Of a stretch of DNA of 64,000 nucleotides, positions 1-10,114 are shown in pieces. The first letter of the stretch is position 1. Every line of letters starts with the position of its first letter. A model generated the notes under the pieces. The model did not search any database. It was not told where the DNA came from and saw nothing but the letters and a program-made list of their open reading frames with translations. A program made the position numbers and the translations under genes. The stretch spans positions 2,254,501 through 2,318,500 of the forward strand of contig OU015669.1 in the NCBI GenBank assembly GCA_907165275.2, given 5' to 3'. This DNA is from Zygaena filipendulae (lineage: Eukaryota > Arthropoda > Insecta > Lepidoptera > Zygaenidae).

Positions 1-865
1 AACGCATTTACCGATCGATTCCACAAAATTCCTTGTACTCGAGAGTTCGGATCTCGCGTAAGTACGGTTTGTATTTATTTTGATCTGTAACGTTCGATAA
101 GTCCGTAATTTTTATACAAATTTTTGGGCTGTGAGTTGCTGCATTTTTGCAGTCACGGCCAGGGTTACCATCTGAAAAAAAAATAAAAAACTCTTAATTT
201 TCAACAATTAAAAACATTAAGAAATAAATATTTTACGCGAAAAAGGAAAAAAAAACCGTAATTTATTTATAACACAAAACCGTTCACAGTATTACAGTAA
301 AACTAAGGCACTGTGAAGTTAATAATACATATATGCTAAGACTACTAATAAACTACAACACGATAAAAACTAAAACGCTAAATTTTTGATGCATTCATCC
401 GCTCCGTAATAAGTCTGCGATGCATTCTACTCTTATATTTTAGTAATGTCACTTTTTTCTCTAATAGGTTCTGAACTCAAAACGTCTGTCTCAAAGAAAT
501 TTTGCATAAAATAACATAGGTTAAAAATAATATATTTAATTATATGTATATAAACCTAAAACGAAAACGAAACATATTAAGACGAAAAAAATGTAGGTAT
601 AAAATTTCATTTATGGTCAATTGGTAACCCTAGTTGCGGCCGGCGCGTACGGCGATATTCGTTGCGATTTTTAAAATTGTTTTTAAATACTTTTTTTTAT
701 TTTACATTATTTTACACTAGCTGTTACCACGCAGTTTCTCAGGGATTCAGGGATGCAATAAGTTTCAATACAATCATACAATAAGTCAAACCTTTTCTCT
801 GTATACCTATTATTAATAGTTTAGATAATACTTACCTATAATTTTGTGTATTATGTTGTATAATG
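1..865. other. AT-rich DNA, nothing recognised
   Basis: No open frame of coding character and no repeat that recurs elsewhere in the window was seen. Short A and T runs dominate. Confidence 0.5.
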
Positions 866-1166
866 GGCATGTTGACTAATTTTTTTTAGCCCGTCTTGTA
901 GATTAATAAAAAAATATTGAACACGTATTTTTTCTTTATTTACGTAATCAAAAAATAACGGCGATACATTGAGTTGAAATTTCGCGTGACGTCACTGTCC
1001 GGACAGTTTGTACGGCGGTTTTAGCGGTTAGTGACGTCACGACCCCCTCACCCTAAACTTTAGTGCGCTTTATCTCTGTTTATTTTAATTTATTTGAAAA
1101 ACCAAAAAATACGTGTCTATTGTTTTTTTATTTTCTAACTGACGGACTTATTAGAATTTTGATTTT
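866..1166 (+). mobile_element. Palindromic MITE, GACGTC-core family, copy 1
   Basis: One of eight copies of a roughly 300-bp element. The two arms are imperfect inverted repeats: one carries AGTCCGTC then a GGACACGTATTTTT block, the other AAAAATACGTGTC then GACGGACT. The centre has GTGACGTCACT and AGTGACGTCAC facing each other. Well-preserved copies start near GGGATGTTGAC and end near GTCAACATCCC. No coding capacity. The superfamily is not clear to me. In this copy the right terminus has decayed. Confidence 0.75.
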
Positions 1167-1722
1167 CACGAGAAATAAACAATAATTTTAAGTATTTAAA
1201 ATTGTGCATAAGTTCACTTCCATGAAAGGATTCCTTATTACGTTTACGTTCCTCGTTTATAATTTCTCTATGGTGTATAAAAATAGTGCAAAAGGAAATT
1301 CTCTTGAGAAATGTTGATTTGCATTACATGTAGTTATTAGTTACTTGTACACGCACATGTTATGTATTTTAGAAGGGGACAATGTGCAGTAAATTTTATC
1401 TATTTACGTACCTAACAACAGATAAACTGCTTCGAGTGTGTTGTCGGTGTGGTACAATGCATACATAGATACTAGCGTGTGTTCGCTGCGTACGCGCAGC
1501 CGTGCCGGTGCAATCCCGCGCCCCTAGTACGAGTTATATCCTCGTCGCAGGGTATTGGTGACGGCCCTAGCCTTTGATCAGGGCAGAGCGATATTGTCTT
1601 GCAGCGGCCTATAGATCACTGTATACAAATGGGCATGATGTCGGGGTAAAAAATCAAAATTACGTGTCCAATATTTTTTTATAATCTACAAACCTACATC
1701 ATTACATAGTCAGCTAGCTACT
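1167..1722. other. Non-coding, with a MITE fragment
   Basis: A scrap of the GACGTC-core family (TACGTGTCCAATATTTTTTT) lies near 1660-1695. Otherwise no gene or repeat was recognised. Confidence 0.45.
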
Positions 1723-2013
1723 TTATGCGCACTGCCAAACAGTAAACACCACATGGATGGAGTCGCCAGCAACAGCTAAGATTAAATAAAAAATACCTAC
1801 ATACTGTTTATATGTATTTACAACACCAAAAAGAATAATCCTTGCGACAGTTTGTTTGTTTGTTACGCTTTCACGCCTTAACGGCTCAACCGATCATCGT
1901 GAAATTTTGCATGCACGTTTTCAGGGGTACAGAAAAGGACATAGGTTACTTTTTATCCCGAAATTCCCGCGAGATCTCCGAAATTACCGCGGGTGAAACG
2001 TTGGGGAACAGCT
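1723..2013 (+). mobile_element. Helitron, long variant (plus orientation)
   Basis: The right two thirds is the common Helitron body of this window, from TTTGTTTGTTACGCTTTCACGCC through CCCGAAATTCCCGCG to a degraded 3' end (CAGCTTG in place of CAGCTAG). The left 110 bases (from TTATGCGCACTGCC) are not in ordinary copies but recur, inverted, at 36150-36270. This copy and the one at 35966-36270 therefore belong to a longer subfamily. Confidence 0.7.
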
Positions 2014-2224
2014 TGTATGAAATACGTATAAATTATTCTATTCTTCGTTATACTGCGATCCGTGAGTTTCTCGCTTGTCTCTGCTCTTGGGAAATCTGCC
2101 TCCCGAGCGAGCGGTTAATGTACAAAACGTATTATGATATTTTGACGGAATTGAAAAAAAAAAAACTATCAAAACTTAATGAATTCAATCAATTTCATTA
2201 AATTGTAACTGGACAATATCCAGG

Positions 2225-2354
2225 GGGGCTAAGATGCGCAACACGATAAAATTTTATCGAGCGATTTTATCGATTCTTGTCGACATATTGTATTGTCGAC
2301 GAGAATCGATAAAATGGCTCGATATAATTTTATCGTGTTGCGCATCTTAGCCCC
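2225..2354. mobile_element. Hairpin MITE (near-complete palindrome)
   Basis: The terminal inverted repeats start GGGGCTAAGATGCGCAACAC and match perfectly over 29 bp. Almost the whole 130-bp element folds back on itself around a TATTGTAT centre between two GTCGAC sites. There is no coding capacity. A partial second copy lies at 30404-30499. Confidence 0.75.
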
Positions 2355-2559
2355 ACAGGTGACATATTACACAATTTTTAACAAACTGATGGTCGGGTCT
2401 CACGAATCGCCGAGTGATCATTCAATTTGTTACGTAAGACACTTCGAGAGCCCGAGAGCTGGGACGACCTAAAATTGAAAGTGACTGCAAGCGGGGCGCG
2501 GGGCGACGCGGAGGGGAAAGCGGGTGTCAAAGATTTGTCAGTTCCGGTGGGGAAGAAAC

Positions 2560-2860
2560 CATCTCCTGGTCACCTATGAGTACAAAATGCAAGTGTCATT
2601 GGCCCATTTATCATTTATCAAAGGTCAGCAAACATTAGCGGAAGGCGACATCAGGGCCCTTATTCACTGTTACCAACAACATTCCTTGCCCATAACGCGC
2701 GTCCCAAAAACGCATTTGCAAACGTTCCAGATGCCAAGATATTAGAAATTATTACCCTTTATGCCATAAGAAACGTTATAAATGTATTTTCTTGCAGTAA
2801 CACTTCTTTGATTACGAGGGAAAGAGTTTTTGCGGCATCTTATCTTAGCGCGGCGTGTTA
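2560..2860 (+). repeat. Dispersed repeat shared with 54080-54390
   Basis: The two segments share a diverged stretch with a strong block around CGCGCGTCCCAAAAAC, followed by similar spacing of AGATGCCAA, a decayed reading frame and a GTATTT block. The relationship suggests an old transposon of unknown class. The short open frame across it is not a convincing gene. Confidence 0.5.
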
Positions 2861-3523
2861 TGGTCATAGTGAATAAGCGCCCTGATTTCTATGCGTAAGC
2901 GCGGACGTTTTAAACTTATTCGAAGACTCACGCTTGTCTTCTATGCCTATGTGTTAGGCGCTTCTTTCGCTTATTTCATAAACGAAATCAAAATAGTAAT
3001 AATGTCTATTTAATGTTGATGTAATCTTGCATTTTTACCTTAAAGTTGACAATAAGTGTTGTCATAACCTCGATAAGAATATTATTCATATATGATAGAT
3101 ATATTTATTACAAATCAATTCTAATTGATTACATTTATATCCATTTGTAAATATTTACGTGTTTGATGTCTTAGGTTCCAAGAATACCGGTTTATATTAT
3201 TATTAAGATCTCGAATGAAATGTATTCGTAGGTACCATATTTGAAGATCATTGACACTAGGCAACGCTATTTATCACAAAAAGCGACAAAGATTTTGGGA
3301 TCTTTTTTTTAAGTCCTCATCGTCATTATCACTAGTTACTCAGTTTGTAACACATTATTATTATTAATCAGGTTAGCTGACCGATATTACGGTCAGATTT
3401 TTATTAATGCTTTTAAAAATACATAATTAGAAGACATTATGGCACATTTATTTGTTACTTACTTTGAATATTTATACACCTTAATCCATATCATCAGTTT
3501 GAATCAGGCGAGATTATAAGTTA
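2861..3523. other. AT-rich DNA, nothing recognised
   Basis: No gene, structured repeat or inverted repeat was recognised here. Confidence 0.4.
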
Positions 3524-3720
3524 CTGGCTGTTTCCCGCGGTTTCACCCGCGTTAAATTAGTTTTTCTCGCGGGAATTCCACGATAAAAAGTATCCTATGT
3601 CCTTCTCTGTATCCCTGACAACGTGTATGCAAAATTTCATGATGATCCGTTAAGCCATTGAGGCGTGAAAGCGTAACAAACAAGCAAACACACTTTCGCA
3701 TTTATAATATTACTAAGGAT
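3524..3720 (-). mobile_element. Helitron, minus orientation
   Basis: Short non-autonomous copy read from CTGGCTGTTTCCCGCGG (degraded 3' end) to ATTACTAAGGA (5' end reversed). The internal GGATGATCCGTTAAGCC and GCGTGAAAGCGTAACAAAC blocks match the other copies. Confidence 0.8.
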
Positions 3721-4789
3721 AATAATTAAACGTCACGCCGATATATTTATGAAAGAAAATAATACGTTCGACAAGAAAAAAAAAACATGAAATAAATGAA
3801 GAAATACTTTCTCTTACACCAATAAATATCGAGGAATAAACTATGGGGTGATTTGAGTTTGATCCCATTTGATTTAAAAGCATCTAAATTTTAAGTAGGT
3901 ACCTACTTTGAACGGAATTTTCCCAGTCACCCAATACTTAATTTGGGTTAAGAGTATGTCCTTAACATAAAATATTAGCATATTGAATTATGAACTTGGA
4001 ATTCTAAGCACATATAAATTAGTGGAGATTTGTCGAAGTTTAAAATGAGCTCCAAAATTTTATGCGGCATACAATCCACTTTACGATGCCCACACGCACT
4101 CCAGCTAATAAGCTTCCAATAAACAAGCTTACCGGTGGCTGCTTTTGTTCGTTTTGAAATGGGTTTTTATTACTGTTTTATAGCTACTTCGACGTGTTAG
4201 CAAACTGTCTTATCTGCCATTGCAATAAGCTGTTTTTATGAGGGGATTTCAGTTTGCTTTAAGTCATCGCATCGAACATGACTGCAGGAAATATAATAGC
4301 AAAACAAATTAGAAGTATTACATACTACTGACCAACCAAATTGGAATCCATAAAAGTAGATTTTGCCCTAATTCGTGCATTAGAAATTATTATTTGTTCC
4401 TCTCTCTACTTTTCATTTCTAACACAGAGCGATCTTAAAATATTCTTTAAAAGCCTACCTTGACTTCGAAGCTCATTAATATTCTTTTTCAATTGCATCT
4501 AAATCTTTTTTGGCAGAGCTCATTTTAAAGCTATTAGGCAGTTTTTTTATGTCTACGATCACTTAGTTTTCAGAAAAGTCCAAAAGTAGTAGTAGTATCT
4601 AATAAACCATTAAAAATCTATCTATTGCATCGTTTGCTTGGTTTCCTCGTTACGAACTCACCATCATCATCATCAGATCAGTCAAATGACGTCCATAAGC
4701 CTTAGGCCTCCTCTAAGAATCGCACAACCACAGAGAAAAGAAATTGACTAAAGATAACAAGAAAGCGGGGCAGGCGCACCACGGTTGCA
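3721..4789. other. AT-rich DNA, nothing recognised
   Basis: No coding sequence or recurrent repeat was recognised. Confidence 0.4.
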
Positions 4790-5060
4790 AAGGAAGTTAG
4801 AGCAAATGCTCTAACTTGCCCATAACTTCTTTTGCTAGTATCCCAAGTATTTTTTCCACAATATTCCCAAAACTGTGAATTTTGAAAAACAGTGACTAAG
4901 TAAAAACGTTACCAAAAAGCGTTTAAAACATTTCTTTACGTTAATGAACCAGTTTAGTGCGTGATGAATAGTTTTGTGTGCGAAAATCACCCGGCGACAA
5001 TGATTTTCATCTGTTTTCATACTGAACTAAGTTGATGTCCCTTCCTATCAGTTATTTTCT
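4790..5060 (-). repeat. Dispersed repeat shared with 30250-30640
   Basis: The reverse complement of this segment matches 30250-30600, sharing CAGAACAGAAAATAAC, ATGAAAACAGATGAAAA, CGCCGGGTGAT and TTTTTACTTAGTCACTG in the same order. A further fragment with the CAGAACAGAAAATAAC block is at 53380-53410. A short perfect palindrome, GTTAGAGCAAATGCTCTAAC less one central mismatch, sits near 4796-4815. Transposon class unknown. Confidence 0.6.
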
Positions 5061-7672
5061 GTTCTGTGGCCACAACGACCGCTCCTGCGCTTCCCGCGTC
5101 CAATGGCGTCCCGCAACCTTTACCACGTCATCGCTCCACCTTGTAGCGAGCCTACATGGGGCCTACCCGCGTCGCGTCTTCCGGCTCGTGGTCGCCTTTC
5201 GAGAACTTTCTTGCTCCATCGCTCATCAGCCCTTCAAGCGATGTGCCCGAAGTACAGACTTATTTTTTACCATAAAATAAAAAGTACTTTTATATCGTTA
5301 ATCGATTCATCGGATCACTTGCAAAGATAGCGTTCGAGATTTCCGTAAAAGTATATTGACCAGTAGATAATTTAGAATCTCTACATAACTTGCGACCTTG
5401 ACTTTGTCTGAAGTGCTTTTATCGGTCACAAATGCCTACGCAACTAAATATACCTGCCTAAATTTTGTTTTAAATTTGCATAAGTATCAAAGCACCCACA
5501 CTGTTCTATGCTTTTATCCTTCACAATTTTTTGTGCATTAAATTGTTCAATAGGCTGATTTTGCTATTCACCGCTAACACCTGTAGCTAATATTCACGGC
5601 TGGTTGTATTATTGGTATTAGATATATATATTTTTTGATCATAGATCAAATGTTTGTTGAGAATGTAAAAATTCCATGTCCTTATTGATTGATTTAAAAT
5701 GTCTAGGCACAAAGATCTCATAGATAGTGACGTTTTAGAAAAGGTTAATCCTAATATAGATATTATATAATAGTTACTATTTAATATTTTAGGTAAGAAC
5801 CAGACTGTCAACGAACTTTAAGCAATGTATTCAGCGAGATTAAAATAGTGTATGGCCAACTATTATTATAATTAATGGACAAATGTTCCGCCCTAGATGT
5901 AGCTAGACGTTTCCATATTCCTTTTGAGCTGTTATACTAAATATGTCATCATACATCCTATAAAATGTTATATTATAGAGTAGGTATATAAAGTATTAAT
6001 GAATTAATTGAAAACTAGAAAGCAGTTTGCTCAGAATCAACTAGCGAATCAATCGCACTGTTTTAATATAGGTTTTTTTTTTCATTTTTATCAGCTCATG
6101 TCTAAATTATTTATAATACAATATTTGGCTCGTACGCCGCCCGCAGCAAAAAAAATTGAACCGGTAGGCGCGGGCGTAGCGCTTAGAATTTCGTAGATAG
6201 GTCACCTCCAATGTTGAATAACTTTTAAAGTATAAATTTTTTCGACACAAAATATATTTGAATTATATTATTGTTTATTTTTTAAATGAGGTGTATCAGG
6301 TTTTCAGTTATTCATTAACACGTTGTATATACATGCATATTGTCTAAAATATTAAAATCGGTTCGGTTTCGGAGAACAAAACAAGGGAGTTATTAGTAAA
6401 TATAAATATCCTGTTTGGAGATTTATCAATAAAACATGAAGAGAGTTTCGATAGGAGGTTTTCTCAAATAAAAAAGTATGAAGAAACAATCAGAGAATGA
6501 TGTCACCAGAAATTTAAGTGTTAACTTAAGAAACTGGGCAACGATTGAAAAAATAAGCACTAACCCAATTTAAGTTAATTAAAATTGTTTATAAGTACCG
6601 TTATATTAGTTAATTATTTTTTAAGATCTTGTATCTATACCATTGTCAGTGTTATTAACTTTCGATTTATTTTCAATTAGCAACACTTTGAAGGTCTCGT
6701 ATTTCATCTCATTGGAAAAAAATTAGTGCGCCTTAACTTTTATTAAAGTAATGCATCTGAAGCAATTTATAAAATAGAGTATTAGTTAATGATAGGTGCA
6801 AAATAACATCAATATCTGTTTGGTGGTCAAAAGATTTGCAGCAATGTTTTAAGATATTTGATTTTAATTAATGTGGAGGTGGTTTTGAGTTTACTAACAG
6901 AATCTACGATAACCTGCTCCTACGATCCTAGCATATGATGGGTTGTATTTATAGATGTGCAATAAAATCGGTTATTGGGATTAAACTCGATAAAAGGCTG
7001 TTATCTTCGGGTTTAAACCCGAAAACGGCAATAACTGAGTTGGTTTATAGTTTTTTCGAATGTGATTTTCGGAATTTGCCTCGTTTTCAGTCTAATTTGA
7101 GCCATGGCTATGTTTCGGGTTCACTGAAGTAAGAGATTATGACCATTTGAAACCTTAATTAACATTATTACCTAATACAATTGTGCGTTTGTTTGTTCAT
7201 TACACTTTCACGCCTTAACTACTCAGCCGATCGTAATACTCATATACGTTGTCATGGATACAGAAAAGATAACTTCCTTTGATTGACCAAAAAGTGCCAT
7301 GAACTGGTTATATATATTTTTTTTTTAAACCAATAAGTACAAATACAAAACTCACATATTTCCAGTGCAACAAAAACCAATATTGTAAACGCATGATGCA
7401 AGCACACTTTCAAACACAACAGTAAAAATATTTCGAGTATTATAAATATACTTATCAATTTGATTGCCTCTACAGTTGGAGACATAGGTATCTAATGCCA
7501 AATATTTGTATGTATGGACTGAACAAATCGAAAGTAATTATGGGAGTGAACGAGCCTGGTTTTTTCTTTAATTATAGTACAGACACCTGAATCAGTGTGT
7601 TGACCGTAACGCGAGTCGATTGTTTCAAAAGTGTGTGTTCTTTTTATAGAAAAAAATTCACCTCCAACAATA
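5061..7672. other. Non-coding DNA with repeat scraps
   Basis: Contains a GC-richer scrap (5070-5260) that looks like an old dispersed repeat but was not placed. A Helitron body fragment lies near 7180-7275 (GTTTGTTTGTTCATTACACTTTCACGCC). No host gene was recognised. Confidence 0.4.
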
Positions 7673-7845
7673 CTAACGCAAAACCGACTGCGCGACAGGG
7701 ATGGACTTATGAGATTTGTATAGTGCTGTCACAGTCTCTAAGTTGAATTTCATCCACTGTATAAATTCACACGGTACAGCGAGTGTTTCAGCATACACAA
7801 TGGTTTTCAGCAGCGAATTTTCTTTTAATAATTCATCAATTACAG
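7673..7845 (-). CDS. Candidate terminal coding exon, unknown protein
   Basis: On the minus strand a good 3' splice site (TATCTTCATTTCAG) is followed directly by 57 codons of natural-looking protein in phase 0, ending in TAG at 7673-7675. The peptide starts TVIDELLKENSLLKTIVYAE and ends PVAQSVLR; its first part could form an amphipathic helix. I do not recognise the family. No preceding exon was found upstream on the minus strand, and the only nearby poly(A) signal is a weak ATTAAA about 100 bases downstream. It could instead be a chance frame or a decayed transposon ORF. Confidence 0.3.
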
Positions 7846-7882
7846 TCTGAAATGAAGATATTATGTAACCGTAGCCTAATTT

Positions 7883-7945
7883 CAAATATCCCGTAATTTC
7901 CGCAGGAACTCCGAAACTACCGCAAGTAAAACCGTGGGGAGTTTG
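7883..7945 (+). mobile_element. Helitron 3'-end fragment
   Basis: Only the terminal ATCCCGTAATTTCCGCAGG to AAAACCGTGGGGAG part of the family remains; the CTAG end is lost. Confidence 0.55.
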
Positions 7946-8281
7946 TGAGTTTGAGGTTGTAGGGGGTAAGCGCTGAATCTACAGAACCGATTTTGAAAAT
8001 TCTTTCACTAATAGGAAGCTACGGTAAGTTTTTTTCGGGATTCACTCGGGAACACATTGTATCAGGAGTGGTAGTACTCCTTTTGATTTACATTAAACAT
8101 AGAATAGGCAACTAAAATTGTTGTCTGTTGATTGTATCACGGCTAATTGCCAACAGACCGCCTCCGTGTAACGGAACGGTGCGTGACGTAACTACTGGTC
8201 ATTGTTGGAAGTTCGATGATATTATAATCAATAGATCACAGATCAGTGACGCAAAGTAAAAGGTATTATTATTATTATTGA

Positions 8282-8576
8282 CTAGCTGTGCCCTGCGGTT
8301 TCACCCGCATGAAACGTCTTTGTATGACAACTTTTTTTCCCAACATCCAATTTAAATGAAACAATGCCTATATGTAGCTCCAGGTTTAGCTTAATCTACC
8401 TGTGAGAACCGCATGAAAATCCGTTCAGTAGGTTCGGAGATTATCGCGAACAGACCGACAGACAGAAAAGAATTTTAAAAACTCTTGTTTGTGGTTGGTT
8501 ACTCTTCTTTTATCACTCTCTGTCAAAATTTGTCAAAAATATTCAATGTACAGAATCGCGGATTCTACTCTATTAT
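8282..8576 (-). mobile_element. Helitron subtype B, minus orientation
   Basis: Starts with CTAGCTGTGCCCTGCGG, like the other copies, but then has a different body (CATGAAACGTCTTTGTATGAC, GTAGCTCCAGGTTTAGC, TCAATGTACAGAATCGCGG). The same body occurs at 21573-21870, so it is a distinct subfamily sharing only the 3' terminus. Confidence 0.7.
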
Positions 8577-8580
8577 AGTA

Positions 8581-9120
8581 CTAACTGTGCCCCGCGGTTT
8601 CATCCGCGGTAATTTAGGAGTTCCTGCGGGAATTCCGGGATAAAAAGTACCCTATGTCCTTCTCTACAACGTGACAACAATTGGGTATTCTCCAAGGTTT
8701 GAATATCAAAATTCTAATTAGTCCGTCAGTTAGAAAATAAAAAAATAATAGACACGTATTTTTTGCTTTTTCAATTTAATGAAAATGAACATAGATAAAG
8801 CGCATTAAAGTTTAGGGTGGGGGGCTCGTGACGTCAATATTCATTATAAGCGCCATACAAACCGCATTGAATTGTGACGTCGCGCGAAATTTCAACTCAA
8901 TGTATCTCTGTTATTTTTTGAGTACGTAAAAAAAGAAAAAATACGTGTCCAATATTTTTTACTAATCTACACGACGGACAAAAAAAAATTTTTTTGTCAA
9001 GTAGCCACTTCCCCTGACAACGTGCATGCCAAATTTCATCCAAATCCGTTCAGCCGTTTTTGCGTGATTGAGTAACAAACATCCAAACATCCACACTCAC
9101 ATTTATAATATTAGTGGGAT
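8581..9120 (-). mobile_element. Helitron interrupted by a MITE
   Basis: The left part is 8581-8680 (CTAACTGTGCCCCGCGG to CCTTCTCTAC) and the right part 9007-9120 (CCCCTGACAACGTGCATGCC to ATTAGTGGGA). The GACGTC-core MITE at 8681-9006 lies between them, so it inserted after the Helitron. Confidence 0.8.
8681..9006 (-). mobile_element. Palindromic MITE, GACGTC-core family, copy 2
   Basis: Runs from TTGGGTATTCTCCAAGG to GTCAAGTAGCC. Nearly identical in sequence and ends to the copy at 33721-34046, including the TTGGGTATTCTCC start. This implies recent spread or a young subfamily. Confidence 0.8.
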
Positions 9121-9814
9121 AGATAGATTTGGTTCAAATCTACTCCCACTCGGCTACTACTAACTACTACTTCAAACTCGGCCCACCTGGAGATATCTCT
9201 CTCATACTATTGCGGCTTATTTCTACGGCAAAGTAGGTAATCACGATTTTTGTAGTTCAAGTTTGATGCGAAGCCTAAATACGTGCTTTTTAGTATTAAA
9301 CATCAACTGTTCTAGAATCATCTAGAATACATTTTGAGCTAATTTCAATAGAACTATAATCACAAACATCAGTCCTTTGAATAACATCTCGTTTTTTATT
9401 CGACCTTAGTCGCTGCAGGTCGTAGCTCCAGTAAATAAAATAATAAATATTTTTTTTATAAATATCTACAACATACCGGTGGATGGTGATGTGTTTATTG
9501 GATATAAAGTCTCTGTAATAATAATAATAATATACCTAATTGATATATTAGCAGCTAAAAGCTATTAGACGGTATCAAACAAGATTTTAATATTTTTTAT
9601 CTTTATCGGTTTCCCTAATGCCATTATTAAAATTTGATTTGCTGGGCCAAGATAAGAAAATATATCTGATAATATCATACCATACTTTAACTTAAAAAAA
9701 CCAACTTAAAAAAAATACTATTTGAATATAAATTTACTCGTGTAAGTTTTTAAATGAATCGATTACATAACCAACAAGTTGCCATCGAAACAGTTGCAAT
9801 CACTTTATGTTTTT
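9121..9814. other. AT-rich DNA, nothing recognised
   Basis: No coding sequence or recurrent repeat was recognised. Confidence 0.4.
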
Positions 9815-10114
9815 AGTAGCTGTTCCCCGACGGTTTTACCCAAAACTTCGGGATACCCGCGGTATCCTAATAGTTAAAAGCCGATAAAATCAACCGATCA
9901 GCATGAAATTTGGCATGCATGTTGTCATGGATATAGAAAAGGACTTATGTTATATTTTATCCCGGTATTCCCGCAGGAACTCCCAAATTAACACGGATGA
10001 AACTATGTTAAATTTTGCATACGTTGTCAGGGGTACATGCAGGTACATAAATTTTTTTCGGAATTCCCGCGGGGTCTACGCAACTAGCGTGGGTAAAACC
10101 GCTGGAACAACTAG
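9815..10114. mobile_element. Composite of Helitron fragments
   Basis: A minus-oriented 3' end (TAGTAGCTGTTCCCCGACGG, 9815-9872) abuts plus-oriented body sequence (9885-10114). The latter contains two successive 3'-end blocks and finishes in CTAG at 10111-10114. The arrangement suggests tandem or nested copies that have decayed. Confidence 0.6.

Noticed and set aside
1842..2201. 119-codon plus-strand frame
   Set aside because: It covers a Helitron body; the same translation fragments recur at other Helitron copies.
5032..5280. 82-codon frame in a GC-rich patch
   Set aside because: The sequence resembles an old dispersed repeat rather than a host protein, and a second overlapping frame is equally open.
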